Positions 38,967-52,600 of a DNA stretch of 64,000 nt are shown in pieces (positions within the stretch are counted from its first letter, which is position 1; every line of letters starts with the position of its first letter). Under the pieces are notes generated by a model. The model was given only the letters and a program-made list of their open reading frames with translations, did not search any database and was not told where the DNA came from. Both the position numbers and the translations under genes were made by a program. The stretch is from contig NW_022145561.1 in assembly GCF_000002235.5 (NCBI RefSeq), positions 62,001 through 126,000 on the forward strand, written 5' to 3'. Source of the DNA: Strongylocentrotus purpuratus. Taxonomy: Eukaryota > Echinodermata > Echinoidea > Camarodonta > Strongylocentrotidae.

Positions 38967-41900
38967 CAAAATTCTAGCAGCTTACATTAAAAAGGTCTTA
39001 TTTGAGCGCATATCAACCAACGTCTAGAACAAACGTAAACGTTTGGCGCAATTAACGTCAAGAGTATAAAGAAGGGGGTGGGGTTAATAAATTTGTTGCT
39101 AATTCCCACTTGCGTTAAATGTGCTGAAAATCACACGAAATGTAGATTATTATATACCTCACCCAATACGGGGTGCAAAAATTCTAGCAGCTTAAAATAA
39201 AAAGGTCTTATTTGAGCGCATATCAACCAATGTCCAAAACAAACCTTAACCTTTGGCGCATATAAAGTCTAGAGTAATTAAAAGGGTATGGGGGTTATTA
39301 CATTCGTTGCTGATTTCCCATTTGCTTGAAATGTGCTGAAACTGACATGAAATGTAGATTATCATATACCTCACCCAATACGGGGTGCAAAATTTCTAGC
39401 AGCTGACAATAAAAAGGTCTTATTTGAAGGCATATCAACCATTGTCCAGAACAAACCTAAACGTTTGGCGCATATAACGTCTAGAGTATGTAAAAGGGGT
39501 TGGGGTTAATTATACATTCGTTGCTGATTTCCCATTTGCTTTAAATGTGCTGAAACTCACATGAAATATAGATTATTATATACTTCATCGAATACGGGGT
39601 GCAAAATTTCTAGCAGCCGACATTAACAAGGTCTTATTTGAGCGCATATTAACCAATGTCCAGAACAAACCTAAACGTTTGGCACATACAGGGTGTATAA
39701 CGTCTAGTAAAGGGGTAGGGGTTAAAACATTCGTTGCTGATTTCCCATTTGCTTTAAATGTGCTTAAACTTACATGAAATGTAGATTATTATATACCTCA
39801 CCCAATACGGGGTGCAAAAATTCTAGCAGCTGAAAATAAAAAAGGTCTTATTTGAGCGCGTATCAACCAATGTCCAAAACAAACCTAAACCTTTGGCGCA
39901 TATAACGTCTAGAGTATATAAAAGGGGATGGGGGTTAATACATTCGTTGCTGATTTCCCATTTGCTTTAAATGTGCTGAAACTCACATGAAATGTAGATT
40001 ATTATATACCTCACCCAATACGGGGTGCAAAAATTCTAGCAGCTGAAAATAAAAAAGGTCTTAATTGAGCGCTTATTAACCAATGTCCAAAACAAACCTA
40101 AACCTTTGGCGCATATAACGTCTAGAGTATATAAAAGGGGATGGGGGTTAATACATTCGTTGCTGATTTCCCATTTGCTTTAAATGTGCTGAAACTCACA
40201 TGAAATGTAGATTATTATATACCTCATCGAAAACGGGGTGCAAAAATTCTAGCAGCTGACATTAAAACGGTCTTATTTGAGCGCATATCAACCAATGTCC
40301 AGAACAAACCTAAACGTATAGCGCAAAAAACGTCTAGAGTATTTAGAAGGGGTGGGGGTTAATATATTCGTTGCTAATTTTCCATATGCTTTAAATGTGC
40401 TGAAACTCACATAAAATATAGATTATTATATACCTCATCAAATACGTGGTGCCAAAACTCTAGCAGCTTACATTAAAAAGGTCTTATTTAAGCGCATATC
40501 AACCAACGTCTAGAACAAACGTAAACGTTTGGCGCAATTAACGTCAAGAGTATAAAGAAGGGGGTGGGGTTAATAAATTTGTTGCTAATTCCCACTTGCG
40601 TTAAATGTGCTGAAAATCACACGAAAAGTAGATTATTATATACCTCACCCAATACGGGGTGCAAAAATTCTAGCAGCTGAAAATAAAAAGGTCTTATTTG
40701 AGCGCATATCAACCAATGTCCAAATCAAACCTTAACCTTTGGCGCATATAAAGTCTAGAGTAATTAAAAGGGTATGGGGGGTATTACATTCGTTGCTGAT
40801 TTCCCATTTGCTTGAAATGTGCTGAAACTCACATGAAATGTGGATTATCATATACCTCACCCAATACGGGGTGCAAAATTTCTAGCAGCTGACAATAAAA
40901 AGGTCTTATTTGAAGGCATATCAACCATTGTCCAGAACAAACCTAAACGTTTGGCGCATATAACGTCTAGAGTATATAAAAGGGGTTGGGGTTAATTATA
41001 CATTCGTTGCTGATTTCCCATTTGCTTTAAATGTGCTGAAACTCACATGAAATGTAGATTATTATATACTTCATCGAATACGGGGTGCAAAATTTCTAGC
41101 AGCCGACATTAACAAGGTCTTATTTGAGCGCATATTAACCAATGTCCAGAACAAACCTAAACGTTTGGCACATACAGGGTGTATAACGTCTAGTAAAGGG
41201 GTAGGGGTTAAAACATTCGTTGCTGATTTCCCATTTGCTTTAAATGTGCTGAAAGTCACATGAAATGTAGAATATTATATACCTCATCGAATACGGGGTG
41301 CAAAAAGTCTAGCAGCCGACATTAAAAAGGTCTTATTTGAGCACATATCAACCAATGTCCAGAACAAACTTAAACTGTTGGTGCATATAACGTCTAGAGT
41401 ATTGAGAAGGGGGTGGGGGTTAATACATTTGTTGCTAATTTCCCATTTGCTTTAAATGTGCTGAAATTCACATGAAATGTCGATTATTATATACCTCATC
41501 GAATACGTGGTGTAAAAATTCTGGCAACCGAACTTAGAAAGGTCTTATTTGAGGGCATATCAACCAATGTGGCAGAACAAACTTAAATGTATAGCGCATA
41601 ACATGTAGAGTATATCGGTGAGGGGGTTTCGGGCTTTAATTCAGTCGCCGCTATTTCCCATTTGACTTAATTTTGCTGAAAATCTCATGAAATGTAGATT
41701 ATTATATACCTCACCCAATACTGGGTGCCAAAATTCTAGCAGCTGACAATAAAAAGGTCTTATTTGAAGGCATATCAACCAATGACCAGAACAAACCTAA
41801 ACGTTTGGCGCATATAACGTCTAGAGTATATAAAAGGGGTTGGGGTTAATTATACATTCGTTGCTGATTTCCCATTTGCTTTAAATGTGCTGAAAATCAC

Positions 41901-44151
41901 ATGATATGTAGATTATTATACCTCATCGAATAAGGGGTGGAAAATATCTAGCAGCCGACATTAACAAGGTCTTATTTGAGCGCATATTAACCAATGTCCA
42001 GAACAAACCTAAACGTTTGGCGCATACAGGGTGTATAACGTCTAGTAAATGGGTGGGGGTTAATACATTCGTTGCTGATTTCCCATTTGCTTTAAATGTG
42101 CTGAAACTCACATGAAATGTAGATTATTATATACCTCATCGAAAACAGGGTGCAAAAATTCTAGCAACCGACATTAAAAAGGTCTTATTTGAGCGCTTAT
42201 TAACCAATGTCCAGAACAAACTTAAACTTTTGGTGCATATAACGTCCAGAGTATTAAGAAGTGGGTGGGGGTTAATACATTTGTTGCTAATTTCCCATTT
42301 GCTTTAAATGTGCTTAAACTTACATGAAATGTAGATTATTATATACCTTATCGAATACGGGGTGCAAAAATTCTAGCAGCCGACTTTAAAAAGGTCTTAT
42401 TTGAGCGCATGTCAACCAATGTGGCAGAACAAACCTAAACGTACAGCGCATAAAATGTAGAGTATATCGGTGAAGGGGGTTTCGGGCTTTAATACAGTCC
42501 CCACTATTTTCCATTTGCTTAATTTTGCTGAAAATCACATGAAATGTAGATTATTATATACCTCACCCAATACGGGGTGCAAAAATTCTAGCAGCTGAAA
42601 ATAAAAAGGTCTTATTTGAGCGCATATCAACCAGTGTCCAAAACAAACCTAAACCTTTGGCGCATATAACGTCTAGAGTATATAAAAGGGGATGGGGGTA
42701 ATACATTCGTTGCTGATTTCCCATTTGCTTTAAATGTGCTGAAACTCACATTAAATGTAGATTATTATATACCTCACCCAATACGGGGTGCAAAATTTCT
42801 AGCAGCTGACAATAAAAAGGTCTTATTTGAAGGCATATCAACCATTGTCCAGAACAAATCTAAACGTTTGGCGCATATAACGTCTAGAGTATATAAAAGG
42901 GGTTGGGGTTAATTATACATTCGTTGCTGATTTCCCATTTGCTTTAAATGTGCTGAAACTCACATGAAATGTAGATTATTATATACTTCATCGAATACGG
43001 GGTGCAAAATATCTAGCAGCCGACATTAACAAGGTCTTATTTGAGCGCATATTAACCAATGTCCAGAACAAACCTAAACGTTTGGCGCATACAGGGTGTA
43101 TAACGTCTAGTAAAGGGGTGGGGGTTAATACATTCGTTGCTGATTTCCCATTTGCTTTAAATGTGCTGAAACTCACATGAACTGTAGATTATTATATACC
43201 TCATCGAAAACGGGGTGCAAAAATTCTAGCAGCCGACATTAAAAAGGTCTTATTTGAGCGCTTATCAACCAATGTCCAGAACAAACTTAAACTTTTGGTG
43301 CATATAACGTCCAGAGTATTAAGAAGGGGGTGGAGGTTAATACATTTGTTGCTAATTTCCCATTTGCTTTAAATGTGCTTAAACTTACATGAAATGTAGA
43401 TTATTATATACCTCATCGAATACGGGGTGCAAAAATTCTAGCAGCCGACTTTAAAAAGGTCTTATTTGAGCGCATATCAACCAATGTGGCAGAACAAACC
43501 TAAACGTATAGCGCATAAATACAGTCGCCACTATTTTCCATTTGCCTTAATTTTGCTGAAAATCACATGAAATGTAGATTATTATATACCTCACCCAATA
43601 CGGGGTGCAAAAATTCTAGCAGCTGCCAATAAAAAGGTCTTATTTGAGCGCATATCAACCAATGTCCAGAACAAACCTAAACCTTTGGCGCATATAACGT
43701 CTAGAGTATATAAAAGGGGATGGGGGTTAATACATTCGTTGCTGATTTCCCATTTGCTTTAAATGTGCTGAAACTCACATGAAATGTAGATTATTATATA
43801 CCTCATCGAAAACGGGGTGCAAAAATTCTAGCAGCTGACATTAAAACGGTCTTATTTGAGCGCATATCAACCAATGTCCAGAACAAACCTAAACGTATAG
43901 CGCAAAAAATGTCTAGAGTATTTAGAAGGGGTGGGGGTATATATATTCGTTGCTAATTTTCCATATGCTTTAAATGTGCTGAAACTCACATAAAATATAG
44001 ATTATTATATACCTCATTGAATACGTGGTGCCAAAATTCTAGCAGCTTACATTAAAAAGGTCTTATTTAAGCGCATATCAACCAACGTCTAGAACAAACG
44101 TAAACGTTTGGCGCAATTAACGTCTAGAGTATAAAGAAGGGGGTGGGGTTA

Positions 44152-44153
<2 letters not shown>
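38967..44153. repeat. Satellite: distal part of the array
   Basis: Order roughly E-F-A-B-C-C-D-E-F-A-B-H-I-A-B'-G-I-C-A-B'-G-I-C-D-E. An I monomer near 43480-43560 has lost its central part, and the last E monomer is cut at the (GA)n run. Variation between same-type monomers looks greater here than in the 18-mer core, as expected at an array edge. Confidence 0.8.

Positions 44154-44182
<29 letters not shown>
44154..44182. repeat. (GA)n microsatellite at the satellite edge
   Basis: The E monomer stops after GGGGTTAATA and runs directly into GAGAGA. Non-satellite DNA follows. Confidence 0.95.
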
Positions 44183-44184
<2 letters not shown>

Positions 44185-45165
44185 AAGAAAAAAGAAGAAC
44201 ATGAAACTTAAATTTACGCTTACAGATGACATTTCCGATGAGTTGGCTCGACATGTGCTAAAGAAGTCTGCGGACGAAAGTACAACAATACGAAAACAAC
44301 AGTTCCATAAAATTGTCTTTAACAGAGAAAGAGAGGTTATTTCTAAAATTAATTGAAAGGGGCTATGTGAATTTCAAGGAGGAAATTACAATTTATATTG
44401 CTTGTGACAACTATTTCCTAATTTAAAAAAAAAATTCAAGAACTTCATTGGGCTCCGCCCCCAAGAATCCTGGCAAAGGCTCTCCCCCTGTACCCCATCC
44501 AAAAAGACCGAAGTGGTTCCCAAGACAACTTTTTGTTGTATCAAATTGGAGAGAGTGTGAGTTTTATGTAGTTAAAGCTTTTAACAACCACTCCCGTGGA
44601 CCTTTTATTATTTACAAAATTTCTTGCTGTCTGCTGCTTGAGATCACTGGAGTGAAGAAAGGTTAATATTAATAATATTAGGCATTTCTATAGCACTGTC
44701 TATCTAGAAATGCTATTCCGAGGCGCATGTATTATTACCCCGGCTTCAGCCTAGCTGCCATTACAATGTATAGCAAGAATCCCTATTTAGAGAAGGATAA
44801 ATCCTTTTTATGCAGATGGATTCTTCTACCATTCTCGACCAGAATTGTGTTTCAAACTCAATGATGTGGGCATCATCCCATTGAATGTTGTGTCCAGTAT
44901 TATAAAGGGCGTTTGTGCTACTTGCTGCTTTATCTGAGGGCTTTTTGTGCTCGTTAAAAAGAGCACACAATAGGGGCAGTGCAATTTGAATATCACGGGA
45001 TGGAGTAGAGTTTATTTCTTAAAAGGGCTATTTGACTTACAAGAATGATAAAACCTCTAATGCATCCCATGAAAGTTGAAATTTAAAATGCACATCCCCA
45101 TTGCGAGCTCCTTTCAAAGCGCACTAAAAACCCTCAGATTGAACATTCCATCTTATAAAATTGTC

Positions 45166-45250
45166 TTAAAGAGAGAAAGAGAGGTTATTTCTAAAATTAC
45201 AACAGCCCTTTCATTTCAATTTTTAGAAACAACCTCTCTTTCTTTCTTAA
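45166..45250. repeat. TTAA-flanked short fold-back repeat
   Basis: Arms TTAAAGAGAGAAAGAGAGGT and its imperfect inverse near 45221-45250 enclose a short spacer, with TTAA at both outer edges (45166-45169 and 45247-45250). One arm-like piece is also seen near 44318. Confidence 0.5.
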
Positions 45251-45655
45251 AAAAAATTTCTCTCTTGAAAGTCGAATAAACTCAAGAGCAGCCTGGGCCC
45301 CCGACAGGGGCTATGCCAGCCCATCAAGCTCTGCCATTTTGTACGGATCCATTAGAAAACGTATATATAAACGTCATAGCAATTCATCCAAACACAAAAT
45401 CCATGTAAGAGGATTTTGAAAGTTGTAAGAAATTTTCTTCTAATTCCAATACTATCCAATTCCAGCACTGACTGCTCTGTTTTTTAAAACATTGTAACAA
45501 GTCTCCTTGGGTCAGATATAAACCATAAACAAGCCTCATTTATCTTCAGTATTTCAAACTGAGAAATGCACCTGTTTAAATTATTTATTTAAAAGAGGGG
45601 AAGAAAAAAAAAGAAGGAAGAAAAGATAAAGCTATTTTTAGTAAATATTCTTAGA

Positions 45656-45830
45656 TTAAAGGCCCACTGCACTACTTGAAGCTACTTGCGCCCTCTATAT
45701 AACAAACAATGCCTAATCGGTGACCATTGGTCCCCCATGATCCTCTTCTTCTTATGTTAACTGAGAGCTGAGTTGATGAGATAACCACCTGTCCAGTGAC
45801 CTTGCAGGGCAGTATAATCCCTCCTGTAAA
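45656..45830 (-). mobile_element. ~185-bp TTAA-flanked MITE, copy 1
   Basis: Matches the copies at 46883 and 51119 in inverse orientation (GGCCCACTGCACTACTTG, ATCCTCTTCTTCTTATGTTA). The end with TTAA at 45656 is clear. The other end near 45830 is worn. Confidence 0.65.
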
Positions 45831-46651
45831 CTACGGCAGATAAGCTTTAAATACTAAAGTTTGATGGTTTAAAAATGGACATATAGCATAAATTTGGGAC
45901 CAGATTTTAGTTTGATTTGATGATTTCATGTGATACATGTACATACCTAATATTAAAGAAAATCCTAACATATGAAACCACAATAGATTGCTTATTATTT
46001 CTTTTGTTCCTGTTGCCATTACTCGACCCTACCTCTTGGGCAATTCTCTCAAATGTATCTCATTCACCATTGTACATAATTTAAAAATGTGAAGTTTCAT
46101 GATGTGATCATTGAGTGATTGAAGTTATAACAATAAGAACCAATAGGCAATAGGCATATTAGGAAATTTTCATTTTTGTAGTATAAAAAAGGTGAATACA
46201 CTAAGTCAGGCCTGATAAAAACCTGATTCAAATCGGTTTCCTGATTTTTTATATTTTTTCCTGATTTTTTTTTTTGTTCTTCCCGATTTCCCCCTTTTTT
46301 TCTTTTTTCTTCCCTATTATTTCCCATTTTTTTTTTACTCAATAGGGGTAAATGTTGTTAGATGCCATTTTTTTTCCTCAAATCCTTTTTTTTCCTCAAA
46401 TCCTTTTTTTTTTTTTTTTTTACTCAAGGGGAGCATGGTTGAGGGGAACCCCCCCCCCTTTTTTTTTAGTGCTCACCATCACCCCTGTACACTGTACATG
46501 TACATGTACATGTATGTCGTATAAGATCACCCTTTAAATCTTTCCAGCATATGACTTTCTTGGTTCCGATTCCACTTGTCCAGCTACATCAAGGTAGGGG
46601 AGATGACTTTACCTCTCTACATCTAATTTCCATTTCTTTTTGTTATTGTAG

Positions 46652-49600
46652 GGTGCCAAGAGGCTAATGAAGAATGAATTGAAGTATGTGCCTTTCTTTG
46701 GCTGGTCTTTCTACCTCACCGAGCAGCTTTTTGTCAACAGAGATTACACAAGGGACAAATCATCTCTTGTGAAACATTTTGAGAACATCACCACATTCCA
46801 CTATCCTTGTGTGGTAAGTATGTCTGTCAGAATCCTGCACAACCAGACACTTATAATGCAACATGAAACTTTAATGAACTCTTAAAGCCCCACTGCACTA
46901 GTTTGGCCAGGAGGGATTAGACCTCCCTGCACGGTCACTGACAGGTGGTTATCTCATCAAATCAGCTTTCAACTAACATAAGAAAAAGAGGATTATGGGG
47001 GACAAATGGTCACTGATTAAGCATTGTTCGCTATATAGAGGGCGCCAGTACATGTATCTATAAGTAGTGCAGACAATTTTGTGTTGAGAAACTTCTGTTA
47101 ACTGCCAAGTTTCATTGTTGTGTCAGTTGGAATATTTTGCGCCATAAAACTTTTGCGAATCGGAATCCCTGGTGAAATTCACGAAAAGTTCATGCACGTG
47201 AAAGTTCCTGGGTTTACAGTAATGTCTGTTACCAGCCAGAAGGGCATTAGTTCAGCTACTATTACATCATTATCATTTATTTAAGTCAGCACTTCCCTCA
47301 CTATTTATATATTCATTCATACCAGTAAAAACCAAACTCCCAAATTGAAAAAAAAATCATTTCAATTTCAATATGGAGCATACATTTGCAGGTACTTGTG
47401 CATGTTGTTCAAATATCTAACTCAGTGTAATAAACGCATTTCTGTTCTTTAAATCTCTGTTTACATATATTCTATTGTTAGTATGAGATTCCCTTTTGTA
47501 TTTTATAAAACAAAAGAAGGAAAATTTCAGTCAGAGAGAGAGCTCTTACTACCTAAACATTTAAATTTTCAGAAATATTTCACACAACTGAAATTGCTTT
47601 CCCTCTCTATTATTCAGTCCCTATCTCTAGATTTACTTTCAGCCATATCCCCCCAAATTTTGAATAGGACCTTTAAATCTAATTCTTTACAAAATCCATA
47701 TGTTTACCAATGGTTGTGAACCTTGATAAATGTCTTACATCTTGCTCAGTGAGTTAAACCTACACTGTATGATACTACTTTCCAAACTAAGTAAATGTAC
47801 ATGTGAAAGTCATTCTCACAAATACATGTATTATCTTAATAAGGTGATATTGTGAAGGGGTTAAAGGTCATCTTGCTCAGTGAGTTTAACAATTGATACT
47901 ACATTCCAAACTAAGTATGTGAAAGTCATTTTCACAAATACATGTATTATCTAAATGAGGTGATATTGTGAAGAGGTTAAAGGTCACCTTAATAAACTCC
48001 TTCCATCTTGCTCAGTGAGTTTAACCTTTGATACTACATTCCAAACTTAGTATGTGAAAGTCATTCTCACAAATACTTTACATCTGAATGAGGTGATATG
48101 GGCCACATGACTTGAAAGTTGTGCAAATAGATTAAGGAAATAGGATAACGCTTTATTATTTAGCATTGACCTGATATTAGATGAAAAAAATGCAATTGTA
48201 ATGAAATAGGAAGCTTTACAAGGTTCTGGACAGAAGTTTTATTTATGACCCTATGGCTACTGCCTTTTAAGGTTGAATTGAGAAATCAATTACTTGGGCA
48301 TGTCCACATGACACTAAATGGAAAGAAAGAAATAAAAGGGTTGTAAATTATGTCTCTGTAAAAGAACAGAAAAAAGATTAAAATAATTTGTTGGCTTAAA
48401 TGTTAGAAACTCAATACATATTCATATATTTTTTTGCGATTTGAAACATGAGATATATGCCAAAATGTTACATATAATGTTTGTGAGCACTAATAATGAT
48501 AATAATAGTATACATTTATAAAGCACAGAATCTATGCAGTTGTATATTGTACTGTGCTACAAGAGCTATTGATGTGCTTATATCTACAACCTAAAGTTAA
48601 ATGAAAAGATGTGCTATTAGTTTTGATCTAAAAATACTTAATGATGGTGATTTTTAAAATTCTAACAGTAAGTTATTCCAAGTTGTTGGCTAACGCATGC
48701 AAATGCTGATGTATGACATTAATGCAATGATTATATTGTCTATTTGGAGTGAGAAGGGTGTAATAAATGTATAAATTATATATAAACATATTACTTGTCT
48801 GGCTTCAATATCAATACACAATATCATGGATTAAAGTAAGGCATCCATGTAGTTTGGAAATACTCCATGTCTTTGTCTCTAGTACTTGCAACAACTGTTA
48901 AAGTTCATCTTTTGTACAAACATAAAAGAAATTGCACTTTGATCTTCCTTAATCTCTTATTTTCTTCGCATCCCACTTCTGATACAGATAATCAAATTGT
49001 GGTTGAGATTTCCTTTTTTATCTGTAAATGAATAATTAAATGCTCTGAAGTTTGACCCTTTTTTGTCTAGATTATGTTAGGTCAATATTATTAGAACTCA
49101 AAAGTTTATGCTTACCGGTAAAGGCAATTTTAGTGAGTGAAGAGAGTAAATTAAAGTGTTAAGTACTGCAAAAAGTCACTGCCTGAACTCTGCCCGGGTG
49201 CTTACACTTTCAGACGAGGCATTTTATCTCGTCGTCTCTCTCTACCCAAACTCTTGAGTGATTTTCATGTTTGCTAGGCTGTTCGCCTTGCTGCACAGTT
49301 GCTTGTTTGCCACACGTGCATGTTTGCCCAAAACAATAGTCATCAAGTGACAGAAGGATTGCTTCCTGTAAAAATATTGCTTTTAATACAGAATTACTAA
49401 ATTTCTGGTGTTGATTTGGTTCATGTCTACCCTTTTAAACACCAGGGGAGTGTTTCACAAACACTAAGATCAACTCAACTATGACAGGCCGTTCATGCCA
49501 CTGGTTGCTCTTACCATTGGTCTCTCAATTAAGATCTTTAGATAATATTTTTTCCTTCAACAATGAACTATAACAAAATGTAAATGATTTGTGACCACGA

Positions 49601-52600
49601 TTGGTACATTCCTTGAGAAACCAATGCCAGCAATTGATGAGAGAATATAGTGGCATGACGGCTTGCAATAATTAAGTTCAACTTAGGTCAAAGTCGATCT
49701 TAGTCTTTGTGAAACACTCCCCTGTATTGATTAATCTTAACCAGGAACGGTTAAATAATTTTGAAACATTTGGCATATCTATCCTATGATAACAAATTAA
49801 TATGGCATACTGAGATTCTTGTGTGGAATATAAAGAGTTCACCTTTAAATCTGCTTGTGATATTGTTTTTATATATTTTCTTTACAAAAAGAGTGAAATC
49901 TCCTCTTTTTTATTTTTCAAAGAGTCAAACAGGAGTAACGAGAACCAAGCTTTACCCTTCTCTAAGTTGATCTTTTTTCATGAAGTCCAATGTCATAGTA
50001 CAAGTCCTTTAGGTAAAGGAGCATTCAGTTACATTCAAACCTCCTTTTAAAAGTGACCACCTGTCTATAAAGACCACATTTTCTGTTTCCCTTGAATAGT
50101 GTTTCTCATTGGAATAAATACTATATCAAGAACTTGTACATAGACCACCTGCCTATGAAGACCACTTTTCTTGTGTCCCTTGAGCAGGATTTATATACAG
50201 GCTGTACTGTATTAGGATGCAAATCCGTCCTCTCTGACCTCGATGTCACTTTCCTATCAAGGCCTTGTATCAGGTGTTTCTGACATGTCTCTGTCTTCTT
50301 TGCTTAGACACTCATATTCTGCGAAGGAACTCGGTACACAGAGGAGAAGTACAAGAAGAGCCAGGCGTTTGCTAAAGAGAAGGGACTCCCAGGCTTAAAA
50401 CATCACCTCATGCCGCGTACAAAAGGCTTCAATCTCTGTATGCAGACTTACAAAGGAAAAGGTGAGAAAAAGTAGTTGCTTGGTTGTTTAAGAGATAGTT
50501 GAGTTCTGTTTCTAGACTGTAATTGCCTTCAAAGTGCATGGTTATTGCTCTTATTCTTATCTATGACATTTATAGTGCCCTTTGAGGACCTAAAATTGCT
50601 ATGAAGGTAATTTTAGACCCCAAAATGTGTGAAATTTAGCTAATACGATCATACCAATTCAGCTCCACTTTAAAAAAAATACATTGACCGTTAATTAATT
50701 AAGTAATTAATAATAACAATACATGGGCTGGCTGGTTGGGCTTAATATGACCAACACGAAAAAAGCCAACAAAAAGCCAACATCTGCCTTGGCCGGTATA
50801 CAACTTAAAAGGCGCTGTATCCTTTTTTCAACGGCTTTTTCAAATCATCAAATAATTGTGGTGGTACGCAAATATTGGAAACCGTAATATTTATGGATAT
50901 TTCAGCCATCTCTGAACCAATTTTGATCAAACAAAGATGATTTTGTCATTTAAATGTTCTTTCAAATTTGACACTCAGTTTTTCCTTATCTCACAAAAAT
51001 TATTTTATGTAGCGCCCTCTGTAACAGAACTCAACTATCCCTTTAACACAGGATGCTAAGCTAGTTGACCAAGCTATGAATGATCAAGTCTCAGATTATT
51101 TGTCTGAATTGTTATCTTTTAAAGACCGTCAACACTACTGGGCCAGAAGGGATTAGACCACACAGTGAGGTCACTGACAGGTGGCTATCTCATTAACTCA
51201 GCTCTCAACTAACATAAGAAAAAGAGGATCATGGGGACCAACAGGCACTGATTGGGGAAGTTTTCTATATAGACGGAGCAAGTAGCTACAAGTAGGACAG
51301 TGGGGCTTTAAATTGCATCCATATTAACATAACTTACAAATTACACAGGACAAGCTGCTTCTAAAACTAACTTACACAATAACAAAAGTAGCTCTTGGAT
51401 ATTGTGCTTTCAAGACACCCTTCTTTTCTGTACTTCTTCCAGTTCCATATATTATAGATGCTACAATAGCTTATAAAGATGGTGCTGTGTCTACACTTTA
51501 TGACCTGCTCTGTGGAAAGAAGTTCGAATACCACATATATATGAGGTAATTCCATTGTATCTTAACCCTGTATAGCCCGGGGGGGGGGCCTCTTCATTTT
51601 CCACGATAATTTTTTAACACAAAAGAATCTTACGCTGAAATTTTATGACTTTTTGAAACAAATTTTTCGAAAATCGGACCTACCGTTACAAAGTCACGTG
51701 ACCATTTGTCTTTGCATGGTTTTTTTAAAGATAAAACATTGGTTATTTGGTCTTGTTTAGAGCTTAGGCGCCTGTTTTGGGGGTCAAAATAGTTGAATTA
51801 TAGTTAGAAATAAATGAAATAGCAAAAACAATAAAATACTTACATGTAAGTTTAAATAAACAAAGAAATACATAAGAAATTATCAATAAAATAGTTAATA
51901 TGAGCAATAACCTGGCTTTTCCAATTTGTTGTTGTTGTATTATTATTCCAAATGGTTTAAAGAATATGTGTAGTGAAAACGAATGTTTAAATATGAAGAA
52001 TATATGATTTATGGATAAAGTCGATTCGACAACTAATGGTCGTTATTTTTCCACTTAAAGACATTTTCAAGCCCTTTCGTTCTGAGGGAAGTTCTAAATT
52101 AACAGTATCTTTCAAATGCCGTTGGAATTTAACCTTTTGATTTTTTGGCCTGCAAATGGGACATAGTACGTTTAAAATGTTATCTCCTAATGAAAAAAAT
52201 ACATAGCGATTTCAAATATTTTTTTCAAAATGGATGTTTATTTAAAAATATCTATTTAATTAATTTCTGCTACGGCATCCTTAGAGATGCCTTGCAGCAC
52301 CTGGGATGAAAAAGGCTGATACATGTGAGAGATTCGTCCTTCAATATAAATGCTATTGACACACACGCACACCTTTTTCTCCTCTTGATTTCTGATTAAT
52401 TCTATTTGTCTTCCTTCAGAGCATTACCCCTTGATGAGGTACCGACCGATACAGAAGAAGCAACTGCAGAGTATTGTCATGAACTCTATAGGAAAAAGGT
52501 AAGAACAATTGAGGCAAAAAGAACAGGACAAAAATGGACGTGACATTATAGTTCATGAAGAGGGAAAGACAAATTTCATCTTCTTTTGTGTTGAGGAACT

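Larger units (their letters stand above)
15934..44153. repeat. Satellite array, right block (same ~212-bp monomer family)
   Basis: The array continues after the Harbinger for about 28 kb in the same orientation and stops abruptly inside an E monomer at a (GA)n run. Two more monomer types appear here: H (GAGCACATATC, GTATTGAGAAGGGG, ending GTGGTGTAAAAATTCTGG) and I (CAATGTGGCAGAAC, GTATATCGGTGA, TTTCGGGCTTTAAT). They are the most diverged types. Minus-strand ORFs of 62 codons recur in B monomers (for example 16709-16897 and 23503-23691). They reflect copy identity and are not annotated as genes. Confidence 0.97.
44183..46651. other. Non-coding DNA between the satellite and the first visible AGPAT exon
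   Basis: Either intergenic sequence or part of an AGPAT intron. A 51-codon ORF starts at 44201 (MKLKFTLTDDISDELARHVL) with no recognised domain. A short conserved stretch near 44318-44355 (AGAGAAAGAGAGGTTATTTC) recurs at 45171. Near 44690-44750 is a fragment (TAGGCATTTCTATAGCACTG) resembling common dispersed invertebrate repeats. Poly-T and poly-C runs lie at 46266-46480 and an ACATGT tandem at about 46495-46514. No exon with an NHX4D acyltransferase motif was found. Confidence 0.6.
46814..50307. other. AGPAT intron after the first visible exon
   Basis: A 3.5-kb intron. It contains a TTAA-flanked MITE (46883-47073), a three-copy tandem repeat (47738-48100), a fold-back element (49443-49724) and a duplicated short repeat (50053-50190). 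The remainder is AT-rich with no coding signal. Confidence 0.7.

Noticed and set aside
1-44153. Tandem RNA genes such as 5S rRNA or snRNA
   Set aside because: No 5S internal control region, Sm site or snRNA motif was seen in the monomers. A TATA box alone does not support an RNA gene.
44201-44356. 51-codon ORF starting MKLKFTLTDD
   Set aside because: Its second half overlaps a repeat also found at 45150-45200, it directly follows a microsatellite, and no domain is recognisable.
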